From contig JAESIW010000137.1 in NCBI GenBank assembly GCA_016802295.1, positions 2,701,567-2,753,795 on the forward strand: 52,229 nt of DNA. The letters run 5' to 3'. Positions 1 to 10,353 of this stretch are shown piece after piece (the stretch's first letter is position 1; every line of letters begins with the position of its first letter). The position numbers and the translations under genes are program-made. Under the pieces are notes generated by a model. The model saw only the letters and a list, made by a program, of their open reading frames with translations, ran no database searches and was not told where the DNA came from. This stretch comes from Brachionus rotundiformis. Its lineage: Eukaryota > Rotifera > Eurotatoria > Ploima > Brachionidae.

Positions 1-1127
1 GTTCGAAATGAGAAAGATCTTGAGTCGATGGCAGTGCCACAAAAGTACAGGTCTATGTGCTCATTTTGGAAATATTATGCCGGAATCAGCAAAGCACCTG
101 TTTTAACTCTCTTTATTGGTGGCAACCATGAAGCATCCTCATATTTAAAAGAGCTTCCTTATGGTAAACAAGAAATTTAATCTTATTTATCATTAAGTTA
201 AAAATTTTAGGCGGATGGGTGGCACCAAACATTTATTACATGGGTTACGCTAATGTAGTTAATTTTGCTGGCATACGAATAGCTGGTCTTAGTGGTATTT
301 ATAAAGCACAAGACTTTTACAAAGGCCATTATGAATTTCCACCTTTTAATCCTGGTACTCTGCATAGCATTTACCATGTAAGAAATCTGGAAATTTTTCG
401 ATTGTCTCAAATAAAAAGACCCATTGATATTATGCTAACTCATGACTGGCCAACAGGAATCTATCATTATGGAAATTTGGATCAGTTAATTAAAATCAAA
501 CCCTATTTTGCTGATGAAATTAAAGCAAATACTCTTGGTTCACCAGAAAACGAGCGTTTATTGAAATTGTTAAAACCAAAATATTGGTTTAGCGCCCATT
601 TGCATGTTAAGTTTTCGAGCATATACGAACATCAAGTAGATAGTGGTGAAAAAAAAGCTACAAAGTTTTTATCATTGGATAAATGTTTGCCAAGAAGAAA
701 ATTTTTACAAGTAATTGACATCGATGGAGATGAGAGGAAAAAATTTTTGAGCTTGGATCCTGAATGGTTGTGTATTCTGAAAAAAACTGATCATTTACTC
801 TCAGTTGATAGTTATAACAGAGCTCCAATTGACCAGAAGGAAAATATCACTATTAATCACCAAGAATATAATGATTTAGATGAAGATTTTCAAAATTGTT
901 TTGAAATTCCTCTTAATTTCAAGCAAACTGCTCCAATTCATGAGGAAAATTCAGCGAAAAAAATTGAATCTAAAGACATCTATTTGAATGAACAAACAAC
1001 TTTGCTTTGTGAAATGCTTAGCATAAGGGACCCAATACGTGTTTTATTGGAAAAAAAAGGAAAATCCTCAATTATAAATGAAAGCACCACCCAGTTATAC
1101 AATGATTTATTAGATGAAGACGATTGA
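1..1127 (+). CDS. DBR1: Lariat-debranching enzyme, 3' two exons (5' end outside window)
   Basis: RNA lariat debranching enzyme, a nuclear metallophosphoesterase that hydrolyses the 2'-5' bond of excised intron lariats. Exons 1-163 and 211-1127 are joined across a 47-nt GT-AG intron (164-210); the intron splits the codon of the second glycine in PYGGWVAPN. Visible family signatures are the metal-ligand GNHE in the first exon, THDWP (SHDWP in vertebrates), and SAHLHVKF, the family's version of the GHxH metal site. Also conserved are IYHYGN and ATKFLxLDKCLPRR. The window opens just after the expected CGDFQ motif, so the first ~45 residues and two metal-binding motifs lie upstream. The C-terminal tail is acidic and variable, ending LDEDD, as in other animals. 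The stop is TGA at 1125-1127, with a poly(A) signal about 50 nt beyond. Sepiapterin reductase follows on the same strand. Confidence 0.97.
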
Positions 1128-1177
1128 CACAATCTAGTTCTAGCTTAAAAATTCAAAAATATATATTTTCAAATGTA

Positions 1178-1183
1178 AATAAA
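1178..1183 (+). terminator. Poly(A) signal AATAAA of DBR1
   Basis: An AATAAA hexamer 51 nt after the DBR1 stop codon. It lies only ~110 nt before the acceptor-like site (1293-1294) that precedes the next gene's ATG, the spacing expected between genes of a trans-spliced operon. Confidence 0.6.
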
Positions 1184-1292
1184 GTTTTATGCAAAAAATT
1201 CTTATTTTTCTTATGATGATTCCTAATCAGAATTATCTAAACGACAATTTAAAGAATAAATTATTAAAAAAATATTATTATTTTTATTTTCT

Positions 1293-1294
1293 AG
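1293..1294 (+). promoter_or_regulatory. Candidate trans-splice (or 5'UTR) acceptor before sepiapterin reductase
   Basis: A pyrimidine-rich run (tattatttttattttct) ends in AG two bases before the ATG at 1297. No in-frame upstream coding exon is visible between the DBR1 stop and this site. Such an acceptor so close to a start codon, downstream of a same-strand gene, is what a spliced-leader acceptor looks like in animals that trans-splice. An ordinary 5'UTR intron is the alternative. Confidence 0.45.
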
Positions 1295-1296
1295 AA

Positions 1297-2563
1297 ATGC
1301 AACGCTTAGTAATTGTGACTGGTGCGTCACGTGGAATTGGTGCCACGATTGCCATTCAAACAAACCAAAGATTTACCTCAAAAACCATATTTTTGATATT
1401 CGCCAGAGATGAGCAGAAATTATCTGAGGTAAAGGCTGAAATGATGTCAAAATCGCCTCTAAACAAAATTCTGACAGTCAAAATAGATTTTGGTCTTGAT
1501 TGGAATAAGACTCAAATAATTAATCTAATTAATCAATCGATTGAAGGAGAAAATTTGAATACAATTAAAGAATTGTACATCTTTTATAATCATGGAACAT
1601 TAAAACTTGGTTCAATCCAGGTCTCTGAGAATCTTGCCAAACAAGAGTTTCAAATTAATGTTTTCAGTGTATGGACACTAATAAATGTTTTTAGAGAATT
1701 ATTTCCCTTGGAAAATGTACCATTACAGTTTCATATAAACATTAGTTCTTTAATGTCAACACTGGCTCTCAAAAGTTACTCAACTTACTGTACAAGTAAA
1801 ATTTTATTTTTATCAAGATTACTAGACTGTTATATTATATAATTTAAATATGATTAAATCTATATTATTTTTAATTCCATAATGTAAATCTAGAATAATT
1901 AAATTTTTATTTAACACATTGGACATTTTATTAATAAATTTAATTAAAAAAATTCTCAATAGGAAATAATTAGGTTTTAGATTAGCTTGATTTAAACAAA
2001 ATTAATTATTATAGTATTAAAAGATTACTAGAAAATTTTTAATTAGACAAATCTAAGCCAAATATTTTTTCGTGTGAGACGGGACGGATGCTTATTTTAT
2101 CTTTAAATGATTGAAGTTGAATTCTGAATATGTGATCTATATGACTAGATTTCTTGAGGCATGTTTAAATAATTAAAATTAAAATTATATTTTTTTAATT
2201 TAAATTTTAAATGAAATGATAATTATTTATTTTATATTTTAGCCAGAAGCGCTAGAGCAACTCTGTTTCGATGTCTTTCAGTAGAAGAGCCTAAATTAAG
2301 AGTTCTTAACTACCAACCTGGACCTGTTTATACTGATATGCAGCGTCAAATATATGAAAACAGTGAAGCACACTTTTCAGATTCCTACAAAGGTTAAAAA
2401 AATTTTTAATTTAGCTCAACATGATAAAATATTTTGAAATTTAGAATTATATGAACAAGGAAAATTCGTTCAACCTGAACAGACAGTTGAGCGTTTGTGG
2501 AACATATTGGTGAAAAATATTTTTGAAAGTGGATCTGTGTTAGACTATTATGATTCTGAATAA
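1297..2563 (+). CDS. SPR: Sepiapterin reductase, SDR family, three exons
   Basis: NADPH-dependent sepiapterin reductase, last step of tetrahydrobiopterin synthesis, cytosolic. Exons 1297-1795, 2243-2392 and 2445-2563 (introns 447 and 52 nt) give 255 residues, against ~261 in vertebrates. The Rossmann cofactor motif TGASRGIG sits at the N-terminus. The segment NISSL precedes the catalytic Tyr, and LNYQPGPVYTDMQ in exon 2 is the family's LNYAPGP-TDMQ signature. The C-terminus GSVLDYYDSE matches the family ending GAHVDFYDK. Oddity: with the only usable splice junction (ACA-A joined to CC-AGA), the YxxxK catalytic motif reads Y-C-T-T-R, so the conserved lysine would be arginine. The start is the first ATG after the candidate acceptor; an ATG at 1189 in the same frame lacks homology. 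The gene lies 170 nt after DBR1 on the same strand. Confidence 0.93.
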
Positions 2564-2728
2564 AATGTTTTTTTTAAACTTAGTAATATAATGATAATCT
2601 TTTTTCTTAAAAAAAAATAACCAAGACAATTAGTGAATTTTATTATTCATAATGAAATAAAAATAAATTTTTCTGATTACTTAAGATTCTATTGAAAGAA
2701 AAAATGGTCATTATTTAAAGGATTTAAG

Positions 2729-4195
2729 ATGTTTAAAATTTTGTTTCTACTTACTTTGTTATTTTTGAATATTTTATCAAATGAATCAAAAATTTTAAGT
2801 AAAAAAATTTACTTTTATTAATTAGAGATAATAAAAAATTTAATAGATGCATTGTGTTTTCGGAATCCAATGCTTGAATGTGCTTTGAACGAGCATTTTC
2901 TATCGGACTCAGATAATGATTATGAGAGAAAATTAAAAATTATTTTTGATATAAACAATGATCATAATATTTTTCGTTACCATTCGATTAGTCTAGCGCT
3001 TAGCGATTCTTTAAATTTTACCAACATCACCAACTTAGAGATACAGTTTCGAATTCATAATGTGACCAATTCAATGCTAGATCTTGTCTTCTTTCCCCAA
3101 TTTTTTCTCAAAAATTATAATAAAAATATAACAACTATAGATAAAATTAAAATTTTAAATTTTGCTCAAAAAACAAGATTTTTTATTCATAGGAGTTTTT
3201 TCGATTCGTTAAATTGCGCAAATATTGAAATAATAAACTCAGATAGAAAATTTTCTTTTAGATTATTTTTGAATTCAATATTTCAATTGAAGTCTAATCT
3301 AGTCAAAATATTAATTTTAGACAATATTGAATTTTCTCACCTGCCAACATTTAATTTGCCATATTTACAGTTTTTGTACCTAAAATCAGTCTATTTTGTT
3401 TCCAAAAACAATTCCATGTATCAACTACAGTGTCCATGGTTAAATTTGGAGGCAATAATTGAATCTAATCCAAATATTTCAATCTTTTCGAACGAATATA
3501 GATGCTACAAGAGTAACTCAACTTGCGATCAATGTGCCTATGGTCATGTGTCATCCAAAGAAATAAATTTTCAAAAAAGGGACCAATTTGATCTTGGTTC
3601 TCAAGGAAATAATTTAAAAAATACCGAAAAATTGAACAAATTATACGAAAATTTTTCTGGTGATATTTTTATTTTTTTTGCAGTATTTTCAATTATTTTT
3701 GCAGTTTACGCCACTTTAGGCTTTCTTTATTTAAAAAAAAAATTCTACAAAAAAAAATTTAATTCGGAAGTAAATATTTCCAGAACCAGTGTAGATTCAA
3801 ATGGATCAATCAAGCGCAGATCGATGCAAAGGCATCAGTTTGCAATCGAAAATCTAAAAAAAAGACCTTCGAAAGGTATTTTAATAACCCCTGAAAGAAA
3901 ATCACAAATATTGGAGAATCGATTGAGTGTTATGAATAGAATAGGCTTTGAACAGAATAGAGAAAGTATTTTGTCAGAAAGTAGACCAACTGTCTTTAAT
4001 CCATGGTTAGCAGAAACTTCAGATACCCAGATCAGAAATAGTTTAAATGTTGAATCTTATCAGAGAGAAAGTAATGCGTTTAGACTTAGCAACTTTGATG
4101 TAGAAGATAATCGAAAATCAATGTCGTCACTAAAATCGGTAACTTTTAATGAAAAAACTCAAGTAAGAAGAGTAAAAAAAGTAAGACTAAACTAA
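2729..4195 (+). CDS. Unrecognised single-pass membrane protein with signal peptide and weak LRR-like ectodomain
   Basis: I do not recognise this gene. The first exon (2729-2798) encodes a clear signal peptide: M-F-K, then a leucine/phenylalanine run. The main exon runs to the stop at 4193-4195. Two in-frame acceptors exist: AG at 2824-2825 (27-nt intron, 479 residues) and AG at 2845-2846 (48-nt intron, 472 residues). The 48-nt choice fits other introns here. The ectodomain (~25-295) has leucine/isoleucine/asparagine-rich stretches resembling degenerate leucine-rich repeats, then a small cysteine cluster (C-x6-C-x2-C). One transmembrane helix lies at about 297-320, followed by a ~150-residue basic, Ser/Arg-rich cytoplasmic tail. 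It is probably a type-I surface receptor-like protein. The LRR suggestion is weak. Confidence 0.72.
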
Positions 4196-4815
4196 GATAA
4201 ATAAATTTTATTGTTTATTAATTTATTAAATTTATTGTTGATTAATATGATTTTTATTTATAATGTTAAATTTTTTTAACTGATGGTAAATGAAAAATTT
4301 TAAAAAATTGTGACATAAAACTTTTCTTCCTAATTATTAATCTAAATCATTTCAAGCCTCCAATTACATATTTTGAATTTTATATTAATAAGCGATGCAC
4401 TTGTAATTGATCTAAATATTCTCAAAAATCTGAACTGAAAAATTTAATATTTAGTTTATAAAGTATTTTTCAGCTTAAATTTTAACTTCCATTTTAATAC
4501 TAAATATTTTAAATGAATTTTGATTCTCAGGATTTGGACTCTAGGGATTGTTAAAAAATAATTTACATACTATATAATAAGTAGAGATATATTTAAGTTT
4601 TAAAATTTATCAATTAAAAATTTTAAATTAAATTTTTTTTAAAAGATTTATTTTGTTAGAATTTTCTAATTTCCTTATAAACTTTTATCATTAGTCAAGT
4701 AAAAATTAAAAATTTTGTTTTCTAAAAAATCTCTTGTTTGATATAAAGATTATTAAATACTTAAATAAAAATCAATAAAAAAAAAATTTTTTTACAAATA
4801 TATCGATTAATTAAA
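4196..4815. other. Intergenic region between convergent genes
   Basis: 620 bp of AT-rich sequence between the 3' ends of the membrane-protein gene (+) and the Kelch gene (-). It has homopolymer A/T runs only. I see no exon-like segment with splice signals. Confidence 0.6.
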
Positions 4816-7800
4816 TCAGCAAATGGAAGTCGGATTAGAAGTCTTGTTATTTATACTTGAACATTCATTAGTTCCTGGATTTTCCAATCTTAAAGTGGCA
4901 CATGACAACCAACTTCTTTCTTTTCTCATATAAGTAACAAAGTTCCATTTATTTAGCTCTAAATCGTATGCTTCAATTGTATTACTAACTTCTCCGGTTG
5001 CGGTTTCTCCGCCACAAACAAATATTTGATTATTTAAAACAGCTACACCTGGTTCACGCCGTGCCTCGTACATCTGAGCACACAATTCCCAATTATTACC
5101 AATTGGATCATAGCATTCAACAGTATTGGTAGTTTGATTACTATAACCTCCAATTAGGTAAATTTTTCCGTTTGTTCCGCATACTCTTGATCCTGATCTG
5201 GGATTTTGGGGCTTTTTAAATTCAGTCCATGTATTCGAAGTTGGATTATAGTACTGACAAAATGATTCAGATATGACATAAAGAAGGCCGTTTAGAGTAC
5301 AGACAGCAGGATTTGCCACTGGTTCCTCCATTTCGGTACAATCTTTCCATATATTTAATGAAGGATCGTAGTATTCTACGGTCTTTAAACAAGAACCATA
5401 TGAATCTTTTCCTCCTACGGCATATATACAACCATTAACAATGGCTAAGCCAAGCTCAGATCTATGCGATTGCATATTTTGCAATTCTTTCCATTCGTCA
5501 AGAATGGAATTATATTGCCAAAAAGCATCTGTCGCGCTCATATCCGATCTTTCTCCTCCTGCTATATATAAAATTGTTTCCTCAGAAGTTACAACGCCAC
5601 TTTTGGTCAAAGAAAATGGAAAATTTCTTAATCCAAGCCAGCTTTCAAGTGAAGGAATGTATGCTTCCACGGTTCTCAGAACATATTCATCATTTTCTCC
5701 GCATATTATGATCAATGATTCTAAATGTTTGAAAAATTTTCTTGATCTTGTTCGTCTATTTTGAAGCTGATTTCGTCTATCTTTTAGAAAATTGTAATCA
5801 AAAGCTTCTTTTATCAAATGGTTGCACTCTTCCGAATGTATTAGAGATTGATTGTTTTGAACTTTATCGTATAAAAAATAAGGCTTTAAGTGTGGAAGTC
5901 TGACATGTTCCAAAACCTTTATATTTTTAAAGATATTGTTTAGAATAGAAAGAAAAATTTTTTTAAATAAAAATAATCGAACTAAAATAGATTTTCAATT
6001 TAAATCTTCGACCCTATAAACCTTTGAACATATGAACTTTAATCAAATTTATTATTTAATTAATTCATGTCAATATTTTTCTGACATCTCAAAATTTGAA
6101 ACAATTTATTTTTTTTTATTTTTATTTAATTTTTGATTTTTTGATTTTAAACTTTACACCACCTTCAAGGGGTTTATTGGAATAAGTAAATAAAAAAGAT
6201 TCTTAAGTTTCCAATTTCGTAATTGTTTTTAAAATATTATTTAAGATTTTCAAAAAACAATCAAAAAAATTTTCTATTTAATTAAGTACCTTAAATTTTA
6301 GTTTTTTAATTTATCAGCAATAACGGAAACTTTTTATAATGTTAGAAGTCGTTAACCAAATTACCAATTTACCTCATTATCAATAATAAAGTTAAATAAA
6401 AATTTTGTCTAAGTTTTTAAAGTTTTAAAGATTAAATATTCTCAATTAACTTTTTGATCTCAACCGTTTACCAATTTAAAGAAAGAAGATCATTTTTTTC
6501 TTACCGTGTGAAATATTGGAATTCTCTCTTTTTTTGAATGATCTAACCATTTAGTACATGCCTCATAAACAATGTCCTCACTTGGTACTTTCAAATTGTC
6601 ACTTTTTATTATATCAATTAATTTTGGAGCGCTTAAACCAAGAAACTCTTCATGTTTTACAACCTATAACAAGTTAATATTATATAAGATTCAGTCCAAA
6701 ATTATGTGAACCTACTCCAATAAAATTCCACAAAATATATTTAAAAGCTATTTCTTTTAATTCATTACAGCAATGAGTATCAGAAAAACAATAGATACCA
6801 ATGCAGTTTTGGTCATCCATTTTCCATTCCATGTATCTACAGCATGCTTCCCTTAGAGGTTTTATGTCGAATAAATTGGATGATGAAAGCAAAGCTTGTA
6901 CATTTGATTCATTTATCTTAAGATTGCTTGTATAAGCATAGTCTATTATAAGACTCATGGTCTCTGGTTCCAGGCCATTTAAACATATTTCTGTCTGCGT
7001 ACTTTCGGCCATTTTTGAATTAAACATTGCTTTAAAATAATTACTTATTGAGGCAAGAACGCATTTGTGGCAATGAAATTCTTCCTCTTTTACTTTCAAA
7101 ACAACGTCACATAACAATTTCTCCAAGCGCAGCTCATTTAAACCCATTAGAATATTTACAGGATTTTTTGAGTCTAGATAACAGAATTTCTGTGAGTCTT
7201 TCTGCATTCCAATACCTGTCAGCCCCTGAAAGCAGCCACAGTCTGATGGCTTATTATTATTTAAATTATGTCCTGAATTAAAATTTTCACTTTCTTTCTT
7301 ATATAAAGATCTCTTTCGAGGGTTCCAACGTAGAGCTAAATTTCGATCAAGTGGTAAAGAAATATTTGCTGAAGAAGTCGCGTCTGTCTCATTTATAGAA
7401 TTGGTTGAAAATATATTTGAATTTGGTGAATCTGAATCACTTGAAGAGTCGATGTTACCCGGGCTAAATCGAGCTATTGCCAAATTAGCTCCATTTTGAT
7501 CAAAATTTAACTCATTATGCAATTGACTCACTGCTTCATTGTTTTCCAAAGACGAATTTTCATTTGAATCATTTTCTCTTAAATTGCAGTATAAATTGTC
7601 TTTTGAATTGTTCATTTCATTTGAATCTGATTGATTGGAGTTGCTCTGAATAAGATCTTCTTCAGGATGTATGTCAGAACTTTTACTATCTCTAGTCAGC
7701 TCTATTATTGAATCTTCAATTAAGGAATTAATTACTGACACTTGGCTTGAATTACCCAAATCTTGGAAAGAAGTGTCCGAACTAACATCATTCAATTCTG

Positions 7801-7918
7801 ATATTTTTTTAAATTTTTCAATCAAATTCTTAGGGATTTCAAACGATCTGGATGTCCGAGGTAAATTGGATGGCTCATTTTCATCCGAATCTGAGTCATA
7901 TGGAGAGCTGCTTTTCAT
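4816..7918 (-). CDS. BTB-BACK-Kelch (KLHL-type) protein, three exons
   Basis: Probable substrate adaptor of a Cullin-3 E3 ubiquitin ligase. Exons on the minus strand are 7918-6716, 6663-6505 and 5916-4816 (introns 52 and 588 nt, both GT-AG, phase 0), giving ~820 residues. Residues 1-~245 are a disordered Ser/Asn/Asp-rich extension. A BTB domain spans ~255-365 (CDVVLKV, FHCHKCVLAS, YFKAMF). A BACK domain runs ~370-490, across exons 1-3 (FLGLSAPKLIDII, VPSEDIVYEA). Six Kelch blades follow at ~520-810. Blade 4 is short and lacks the diglycine (YVISES in place of Y-x-x-GG). The first ATG with a clear frame is at 7918; the frame stays open upstream but without ATG. The human orthologue cannot be named from sequence alone, so no symbol is given. 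Confidence 0.9.
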
Positions 7919-9449
7919 CTTTAATTTTAAAATATTATTTATAAAAACTGATAATATAGACACCAGTTTAATTGAAATTTGAATTTATTAAAATGAACAA
8001 AATTAAATTTATAAAAACATATAGTCAATGAATGAGAGAAAAAATGCAAAGAATGGAATAGAATTTTTAAAAGTAGTAAGCATCGGTGCCTCGAAATTAT
8101 TAAATTTTATTTTACAAAATGATAGCACCCGACTCCTCTCTAAACTAACTCATTTGGAAAAAATTTTCGAAAAATTATTTTTTATTTTCATGGTAAATTT
8201 GGGTAATTAATGCAGATATCAAGAAGAAAAAAATTTGTTTTGAAAAAATAAATGAATAACTTGAAAGATAACAAATATTTTGGATTAAATAAAAATAGAT
8301 TCGAAATAAATTTCAAACTCATCTTTAATTGAATTTAATTTTTTTTAATTATGAATTTTTAAATTAATTTACAAATTGTTTACAATTAGAGTAAAATTTA
8401 AAATTTTTTATTAATATAGATAAAAAGTATAACAAAAAAGAAATAGAACATTGCTAAATATTAACCATGGATAAATCGAATTTATCAATAGAATTTTAAA
8501 ACTATCAGATATTTAGTTATTTGTTAAGTTTCTTTTTAAATCAACAATTTTGAAAATTAATTTAGAACAAGATAAAATATTTAAATTTCACCCTTTTTCT
8601 ATAAAATGTAAATTTTTAATTTTAAATTTTTTTTGCATTTTTTTTGTTGTCTTAATTGATCGATTGTTTTTAGAAAAATTTTGAAACAAAAATTAACATA
8701 TTTCGAAAAAAAATTTTCTCAAATTTCAAATAGTTAATGAAAAAGATAATCATTAAAGATATTTGACAAAAATCTAAATTTTTATTCTCTAAGAATTAAA
8801 TTAATTAATTTGCAGATTTTACTTTTCTATTTTAGTTCCAAAAGAACTATAAATATTTCTAAAATGTAATAAATTTTTGATAATTTTGATTTTTTACTGT
8901 ATTTAATACTGGTCACTATGTCTCGGAATTTTTTAGTAATTTTTATTTAAATAAATTTTAAATTTATGTTCGCATTGTAATTTTTAATTTTTTTTACAAT
9001 AAATACTCATGCTACGTTTATATATAATTACAATAACATAATTTAAGTTCTAATTCTTAATGATATTTAATTCAGAATCTAATTACCTAGATTTTAATCC
9101 GAAAAACTTTTAATCTTAAGCTTATTAGTCTAAACTTTATTTAAGTCAATTTCTGAGATCAATATTTCGATTTTACTAAAATCAGTAGAAGGAAATATTA
9201 AGCTCTAGACATATATTTTTTTGTTAAAAATAATTAAAATTTAATGAAAAATTATAAAAGCTCGTAAATAATTGCTTAAAAATATATAATAGCTATAAAA
9301 TCAATTAAAATTGATTGTCCGGTACTGAGCTTAATAACATAGGGCTTTATTTTTCCAAAAAATCATTTAAAAAATTAAAATTTCCAACTTTTGATAATTT
9401 ATTTCCAAGGTTTATAATAATAAAAATTAGAATAAATTAATCAAATGAA
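7919..9449. other. Intergenic region between divergent KLHL and dispanin genes
   Basis: 1.5 kb, AT-rich, presumably holding both promoters. A slightly more GC-rich patch at 8028-8210 stays open for 60 codons from an ATG, but it has no recognisable similarity and no usable splice partner, so I do not call it. The rest is A/T homopolymer sequence with no visible feature. Confidence 0.5.
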
Positions 9450-10070
9450 ATGAATACAAGCTTGAGTACAGTGGACACCTTTTTTAATGGTCAACAGTTA
9501 AATATAAACCCGCAGGGAGGTTCAATCTTCAGATCATCACCATCCTTCAATGACTCTGAACCACCCTCTTATTTTGAAGCAATAGGAATCAACCATGTAA
9601 ATTTAAATCAATTAGAGTCATCAAATGCATCTCGTTTATCATCTTTCCGGAATAATTTTTTACCTAAAATATCACTCGAAACTGCACCCAACTGTTGGTC
9701 AAAACGAAACTCAGAAAGAGGTAATAATCCTATTGACCAAAACACAAATCACGTTACAAGAGAAAATAGAATTCATGTTACTTTTCTTCAACAAAATTCC
9801 AGTGAGAATGAAAGCAGTGTGATTACCGAAATAACGCAGCCAAGTGAAACTTACTTTGTTTGGTCCATTTTTACACTTTTCTATTGTGTGTTAATTGGTT
9901 TGCCAGCATTGATTTTTTCTATAAAAGTTTACCATTATAACAAAGACGGAATGTACGAAAAAGCCTTTTCAAGATCAAAAGTTGCTTGGTATTTAAATAT
10001 AGCTGGACTTTTTTGCGGAATTATTTATATTGGTATTGTTGTTGTATTTTTGTTTTTTCCCAAAAATTAA
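9450..10070 (+). CDS. Dispanin (CD225/IFITM-like) membrane protein with PPxY motif
   Basis: Single-exon 206-residue protein. The C-terminal third is a CD225/dispanin domain. Helix 1 (~137-160) begins WSIFTLFYC and ends LIFSIKVYHYNKDGMYEKA, matching the family pattern ALIFSIKV followed by G-x-Y-x-x-A. Helix 2 (~178-203) is W-Y-L-N-I-A-G-L-F-C-G. The N-terminal 130 residues are disordered and polar, with P-P-S-Y at residues 38-41, a WW-domain/NEDD4-type ligand. Vertebrate IFITM3 also carries an N-terminal PPxY. The family sits in endosomal or plasma membranes; its role in invertebrates is open. The main ATG overlaps a two-codon upstream ORF (ATG-AAA-TGA at 9445-9453). The ~130-residue N-terminus is longer than in vertebrate IFITMs, closer to PRRT/TMEM-type dispanins. 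Confidence 0.85.
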   Translation: MNTSLSTVDTFFNGQQLNINPQGGSIFRSSPSFNDSEPPSYFEAIGINHVNLNQLESSNASRLSSFRNNFLPKISLETAPNCWSKRNSERGNNPIDQNTNHVTRENRIHVTFLQQNSSENESSVITEITQPSETYFVWSIFTLFYCVLIGLPALIFSIKVYHYNKDGMYEKAFSRSKVAWYLNIAGLFCGIIYIGIVVVFLFFPKN

Positions 10071-10347
10071 TAATTATAAATATGAAATTTTTAAAGATCT
10101 AACAAATGGAGGATTTTATTTTTTTCGTTTTTTTGAATTCATTAAGTTATAAAAATTTTTTGAGATTTTCTTTAAGTAATAAATAAAATGGAATGTTTGA
10201 AGATTTTATCAGCTAACAACCATTAAAATAATGTCAAAAATAGTTATTTTTGATTAGATGTATTGAAATGTTAATTTATATTAAAAATATATTACTAAAA
10301 TAAATCCATTTTATTAGACTAAAATTAAAAGATCCTATAGGGAAAAC

Positions 10348-10353
10348 TTTATT
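10348..10353 (-). terminator. Poly(A) signal overlapping the TyrRS stop codon
   Basis: On the minus strand the sequence GAAATAAAG contains AATAAA; the TAA stop codon of TyrRS (10351-10349) is inside the hexamer. Together with the good match up to the family's AYP segment, this argues that the protein really ends here and has no C-terminal EMAPII-like domain. Confidence 0.5.

Noticed and set aside
1189..1296. Upstream in-frame ATG extending sepiapterin reductase by 36 residues
   Set aside because: The extension has no similarity to the family and contains the acceptor-like polypyrimidine tract. The ATG at 1297 sits directly before the Rossmann motif as in orthologues.
8028..8210. 60-codon open frame from an ATG between the KLHL and dispanin genes
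   Set aside because: No family resemblance and no usable downstream splice partner; the possible GTAAAT donor is followed by an acceptor only 23 nt away. Likely chance, or promoter-region sequence.
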